From an uncultured Lachnospiraceae bacterium (GTDB taxonomy: Bacteria; Bacillota; Clostridia; Lachnospirales; Lachnospiraceae), in assembly GCA_958422845.1 (NCBI GenBank), contig CATZPU010000031.1, positions 1-8,832 of the forward strand: a DNA stretch of 8,832 nt, read 5' to 3'. The notes beneath the pieces were generated by a model. It was not told where the DNA came from. It was given only the letters and a program-made list of their open reading frames with translations, and did no database searches. Of this stretch, positions 5,604-8,832 are shown piece after piece. Each line of letters begins with the position of its first letter. The stretch's first letter is position 1. The position numbers and the translations under genes were made by a program.

Positions 5604-6923
5604 ATGACGAAAAAAAGATTCCTTGCATCGGCGCTTTGCCTTTCCATGACAGCATCTGCCCTTGCCGGAAGCGGCCTTACGGTATTTGCAGAAGAGGAAA
5701 AAGAACCGGTAGAGCTTACCCTGTGGGTAACGAGCCGTAATGAAGATGACTGGAAACTTGCATTTGAAGAAGAATTCCTTGCCGAGCATCCGTGGATCAC
5801 ACTGAATAAAATCGTAAAGGAAGGCGATCCGGGAAATGAATTTTATCAGGGCGTAGCGGCAGGAAATGCTCCTGACCTCGTAAACTGTTCCTTTACTATG
5901 ATGGATTCCTATATGACGTCCGGCATCCTTGAGCCGCTCAATACTTACGTAGAGGGCTGGGATGAGTGGAGCAGCTTTACGCAGGAATACGTAGATATGT
6001 TCACAAAAGACGGCACTGTATACGGTATTCCGAATACGGTCTCCCCGATGCTCTTTGGCTACAACAAGGCTCTCTTTGCAGAGGCAGGGCTTACAGAACC
6101 GCCGAAGACATGGGACGAAGCGCTTGAGATGGCAAAGAAGCTCAATGATCCCGACAATCAGGTATCCGGCTACGCGACGCTGGCTGCCGAGTGGACAGAG
6201 TGGTTCTTCCAGTATTACGTATGGCAGGCAGGCGGCGATTTGACGAAAGAAAATGAGGACGGCACAGCAGAGCTTACTTTCACAGATCCGGCAGTACTTG
6301 AGGCTGCAAAGTATTATCAGACATTAAAGAGCGAAGGCGTTCTTCAGAGCGACCTGACGCTGAAATTCGGCGATCTGACGACGAATTTCGCACTTGGCAA
6401 GATCGGCATGATGCCGTTCGCTTCCGACTGGGTAGCCGACGCCGTATCAAACGGTATGGACCCTGATGACCTCGGACTGTGCCTGCCGCCTGCAGGACCG
6501 TCCGGCGAGCAGACGACCGCGATCGCAGGTACGTGCTACGTGATCAATGCAAAAGCAGATCAGGCAAAGAAAGACGCTGCATGGGAATACATCGAGTTCT
6601 TCAACAACAAAGCGTACTTTTCTTCCTATTTTGAGAACCTCGCTACAAAGGGCGCTCTCAGTCCGGTCATCATCCCGCGCGACGATATGAGCGTAACAGA
6701 TTTCTATGAGTTCCCGGAGGGCTACAACGAAGTGCTTGAAGGCGCTAAGACAGTCGGCCGTCTTGAGTTCTACGGCAAGGCAGATTTCGGTTCCTACGTA
6801 GACCGCGCAGTACAGAAGATCCTTACCGATCCGAATGCCGATCCGGAAACAGAGTTTGCAGAGGCACAGAAACAGTGTGAAGCAGAAGTTCTCGCAGACT
6901 TTAACGAAGCCAACAAGAAGTAA
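5604..6923 (+). CDS. Extracellular sugar-binding protein of the ABC transporter (family 1), no lipobox
   Basis: 439 residues from the ATG at 5604 (441 from 5598). The N-terminus is a Sec signal peptide: MTKKR, a hydrophobic stretch, then VFA before EEEK, a typical signal peptidase I site after residue 29. Firmicute binding proteins usually carry a lipobox ending in cysteine; here the matching place reads LAGS (residues 20-23) and no cysteine follows nearby. The mature part starts with an LTLWVTS strand and has the NAPDLV segment and a VYGIPNTVSP region typical of family 1 sugar-binding proteins such as MalE. It should capture an oligosaccharide and hand it to the divergently encoded MalF/MalG pair. 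It is alone in its transcription unit, with its own promoter, a strong ribosome site and a terminator, consistent with being made in excess over the permeases. The ligand cannot be read from the sequence. Confidence 0.95.
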   Translation: MTKKRFLASALCLSMTASALAGSGLTVFAEEEKEPVELTLWVTSRNEDDWKLAFEEEFLAEHPWITLNKIVKEGDPGNEFYQGVAAGNAPDLVNCSFTMMDSYMTSGILEPLNTYVEGWDEWSSFTQEYVDMFTKDGTVYGIPNTVSPMLFGYNKALFAEAGLTEPPKTWDEALEMAKKLNDPDNQVSGYATLAAEWTEWFFQYYVWQAGGDLTKENEDGTAELTFTDPAVLEAAKYYQTLKSEGVLQSDLTLKFGDLTTNFALGKIGMMPFASDWVADAVSNGMDPDDLGLCLPPAGPSGEQTTAIAGTCYVINAKADQAKKDAAWEYIEFFNNKAYFSSYFENLATKGALSPVIIPRDDMSVTDFYEFPEGYNEVLEGAKTVGRLEFYGKADFGSYVDRAVQKILTDPNADPETEFAEAQKQCEAEVLADFNEANKK

Positions 6924-6955
6924 CAGGTTTTGAAACCCTCGTTACACTTTCTCCC

Positions 6956-6984
6956 AAGAGGGGCGCTGCGGCGTCCCTCTTTTC
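6956..6984 (+). terminator. Rho-independent terminator after the binding-protein gene
   Basis: An 11-bp stem (6956-6966 with 6971-6981, one G-T wobble) with a TGCG loop, ending in TTTT at 6980-6983. It lies 32 bases after the stop codon and separates this gene from the kinase. Confidence 0.9.
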
Positions 6985-7001
6985 CCATTATAAGAAATCC
7001 G

Positions 7002-7031
7002 TTGTTCTTTCATTTCAAATTGTGATAAAAT
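7002..7031 (+). promoter_or_regulatory. Predicted promoter of the sensor kinase gene
   Basis: TAAAAT (7026-7031, 5/6 match to -10) is preceded by TGA, making an extended -10. TTGTTC (7002-7007) lies 18 bases upstream as a weak -35. Its position just after the terminator and about 50 bases before the ribosome site (GGAGG, 7078-7082) fits a separate promoter for the kinase. Confidence 0.5.
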
Positions 7032-7088
7032 AGACAAAGCATAAGACTATTAGCAGATGAGATCATTTTTTACAGACGGAGGATACGT

Positions 7089-8832
7089 ATGAAGCTTTTT
7101 CGTACTGTCAGAAGTACCTTTCACCATTTTAATTCATTCATCAAACGGCAGCTCCGCAAGGTCGGAATCTTCAAGCGGCTTAACATCTCGTTTTTGCTCC
7201 TTATCCTGACTGCCTCGCTGTTTCTGACTGCGTTTTTCTTTCACCAGTATTCCTTCGAGCTTTCCTTAAATCTTGACCGCTACGCTTCTTTACTCGTTCA
7301 GAATGTTAATCTCAAGATACGCGACACGATGAAGCAGTATGAGGATATTGCACGCAGCTTCTATGATGATACGCTCGTCATGAACGCCGTCACCCAGAAT
7401 GCGTCTCTGTCCGCTTCGGGCAGCCCTGCGAGGCAGGCGCGCTTCGATGCGAATACGTATCTGATCGAAAGCAAGCTGTATTCCATGCGCCGCAACCAGA
7501 AACACATCGTCAACGTCCAGTTCGTCTCCCCGACGCACCAGTATCACATGGTCGAACAACACGGCTTTCAGCGCGGCGGCACCATACGCGATATGGACAG
7601 CTTTTACGAGAGCGATTTTTACCTGCTCCCTCAGCAAAAAAAAGGCTATCCTGTGTGGATCGACGGCGAAAGCCAGAGCTCTACCTTCTACAAAAACGAG
7701 CAGCATTTCTACGGCATCGCCAACATCGTCACGCTCTCGGTCGCCGTATATGAGCCGTCAGATCGGGATTTTCTCGGAGTGCTGCTGATGAATATCGATC
7801 TGAACACGTTCTCTTCGGCAGTCGAGGATTACGAAGAATACAACGACGGAAATATGTTTCTCGTCGGAAGAGACGGCGTGCTCAGTTGGTTCAGTCCCAG
7901 TCTTTCGGCTCCGTCTTTTCCGCAAAACGACGCGCTGTACGAAGAGATGTGCGCCGCAGGACAAGGCGTGATGCGCACGACTTCTGAAGATCAGGAGATC
8001 CTGCTCTCATACGAAAAGGTATCGGGCACACAGATGTTTTCCTGCTACGTCGCAAGCCTCGACCGCCTGATGGCGCGCGCGTACCGAATCCGCAATCTCT
8101 GCGTTCTCGTTCTCGCCGGTATCGTCATTGCCTGTTTCGTGCTTTCCTGGTACGTCACAAACAGTATCTCCGATCCGGTCCGCCGTCTGATCACAGTCAT
8201 GCAAAAGACAGGAAGCGGAAAATGGACGGCGCGCTACGAAAACAGCGGTCACGATGAGATCACCATACTGGGAGACTGCTTCAACGAGATGGCTGAAAAT
8301 ACAAACCGACTGCTCGATCAGGTCTATCTCTCCGAGATACGCCGTCAGCAGGCGCTGCTGAGCTTTAAGAACGCGCAGCTTGATGCGCTCCTGATGCAGA
8401 TCAATCCGCATTTTCTCTACAATACGCTCGACATCATCCGTTGGGAGGCCATGTATGAAGCAAACGGGGAGAGCCGCGTCACGCAGATGATCGAAAAATT
8501 CAGTCAGCTCTGCCGTATGGGAATGCGCACCGGAGGAAACACGATCCCGCTTGGCGAGGGCATCGAGCACGCGTCTACGTATATGGAAGTCATCAATTTC
8601 CGCCACCGCGACAAGATCGGGCTGATCCTTGAAACGCAGGTCGATGCAGACTCTGTCTACATCCCACAGTTTATGCTTCAGCCTATTCTGGAAAATGCGG
8701 TCGTACACGCCTTCGGCGATGCAAGCAGCGGTTATTTTATCCGCATCCGGTCGGTACAGGAAGCGCAGACACTGCACATTACCGTCTCCGACAACGGACG
8801 CGGCATGACCGCAGAAGAGCTCTCTGCTTTGC
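7089..8832 (+). CDS. YesM/LytS-type sensor histidine kinase (3' end cut by window edge)
   Basis: Starts at the ATG at 7089, 6 bases after GGAGG, and stays open to the right edge: 581 complete codons, so only the last few tens of residues are probably missing from a family of about 590-610. Residues 31-52 form membrane helix 1. About 53-334 form an extracytoplasmic sensor domain, probably of the dCache type. Helix 2 spans about 337-358, followed by a HAMP linker to about 412. The kinase signature QINPHFLYNTLD contains phospho-acceptor H441. The ATP site shows the N box LQPILENA (N536) and the G box DNGRG (D568, G570, G572). Such kinases usually pair with an AraC-type response regulator encoded next door, here expected beyond the edge, and often control neighbouring sugar ABC transporters. 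The signal it senses is unknown; it could be the free sugar or the loaded binding protein. Confidence 0.95.
   Translation, partial: MKLFRTVRSTFHHFNSFIKRQLRKVGIFKRLNISFLLLILTASLFLTAFFFHQYSFELSLNLDRYASLLVQNVNLKIRDTMKQYEDIARSFYDDTLVMNAVTQNASLSASGSPARQARFDANTYLIESKLYSMRRNQKHIVNVQFVSPTHQYHMVEQHGFQRGGTIRDMDSFYESDFYLLPQQKKGYPVWIDGESQSSTFYKNEQHFYGIANIVTLSVAVYEPSDRDFLGVLLMNIDLNTFSSAVEDYEEYNDGNMFLVGRDGVLSWFSPSLSAPSFPQNDALYEEMCAAGQGVMRTTSEDQEILLSYEKVSGTQMFSCYVASLDRLMARAYRIRNLCVLVLAGIVIACFVLSWYVTNSISDPVRRLITVMQKTGSGKWTARYENSGHDEITILGDCFNEMAENTNRLLDQVYLSEIRRQQALLSFKNAQLDALLMQINPHFLYNTLDIIRWEAMYEANGESRVTQMIEKFSQLCRMGMRTGGNTIPLGEGIEHASTYMEVINFRHRDKIGLILETQVDADSVYIPQFMLQPILENAVVHAFGDASSGYFIRIRSVQEAQTLHITVSDNGRGMTAEELSAL

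Noticed and set aside
6926..6937. Near-palindrome GGTTTTGAAACC after the binding-protein stop as an operator or second terminator
   Set aside because: The loop would be only two bases and no T-tract follows; the strong terminator at 6956-6984 explains this region better.
7636..7643. Run of eight A in the kinase gene as a frameshift or slippage site
   Set aside because: The same frame carries sensible sensor-domain sequence before it and kinase motifs after it, so the gene is intact.
8007..8777. 256-residue minus-strand open frame opposite the kinase gene
   Set aside because: The plus-strand frame carries all the kinase motifs across the same bases; the antisense product looks like nothing known.

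Overview
This window looks like part of a carbohydrate-uptake locus from a Gram-positive, Clostridia-type bacterium, with Lachnospiraceae the best guess. The reasons are strong AGGAGG-type ribosome binding sites, a Firmicute-style CUT1 sugar ABC transporter without its own ATPase, a YesM/LytS-type sensor kinase, a classical rho-independent terminator, and moderate GC content with AT-rich promoters. The species assignment is inference. No RNA genes, CRISPR arrays, insertion sequences or phage genes were seen.

Left part (1-5351, all minus strand): an apparent four-gene operon read right to left. It encodes a MalF-type permease (4446-5351), a MalG-type permease with an unusual insertion of about 150 residues (3079-4431), a cytoplasmic right-handed beta-helix protein that resembles GH110 alpha-1,3-galactosidases (1230-3062), and a Gfo/Idh/MocA NAD(P)-dependent oxidoreductase that runs off the left edge (1-1216). 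The gaps are only 13 to 16 bases, each holding a Shine-Dalgarno sequence, and no terminator lies between the genes.

Middle (5352-5603): a 252-base divergent control region. It holds a predicted promoter for each direction and a pair of inverted 14-bp AT-rich boxes, 13/14 identical, separated by a 26-bp block that is 81% GC. One box overlaps the predicted -35 of the permease operon. A possible cre-like half-matching site overlaps the -35 of the binding-protein gene.

Right part (plus strand): a solute-binding protein (5604-6923) with a Sec signal peptide but no lipobox cysteine, a strong terminator (6956-6984), then a separately promoted sensor histidine kinase (7089 to the right edge, nearly complete).

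How the parts could work together (inference): the kinase senses a glycan-related signal outside the cell, and an unseen AraC-type response regulator, probably just beyond the right edge, acts on the paired boxes. The binding protein and the MalF/MalG pair import an oligosaccharide, powered by a shared ATPase encoded elsewhere. The beta-helix enzyme and the oxidoreductase then process it in the cytoplasm. The most notable points are the MalG extracytoplasmic insertion, the non-lipidated binding protein that might need it, the intracellular GH110-like enzyme paired with an oxidoreductase, and the inverted operator pair.
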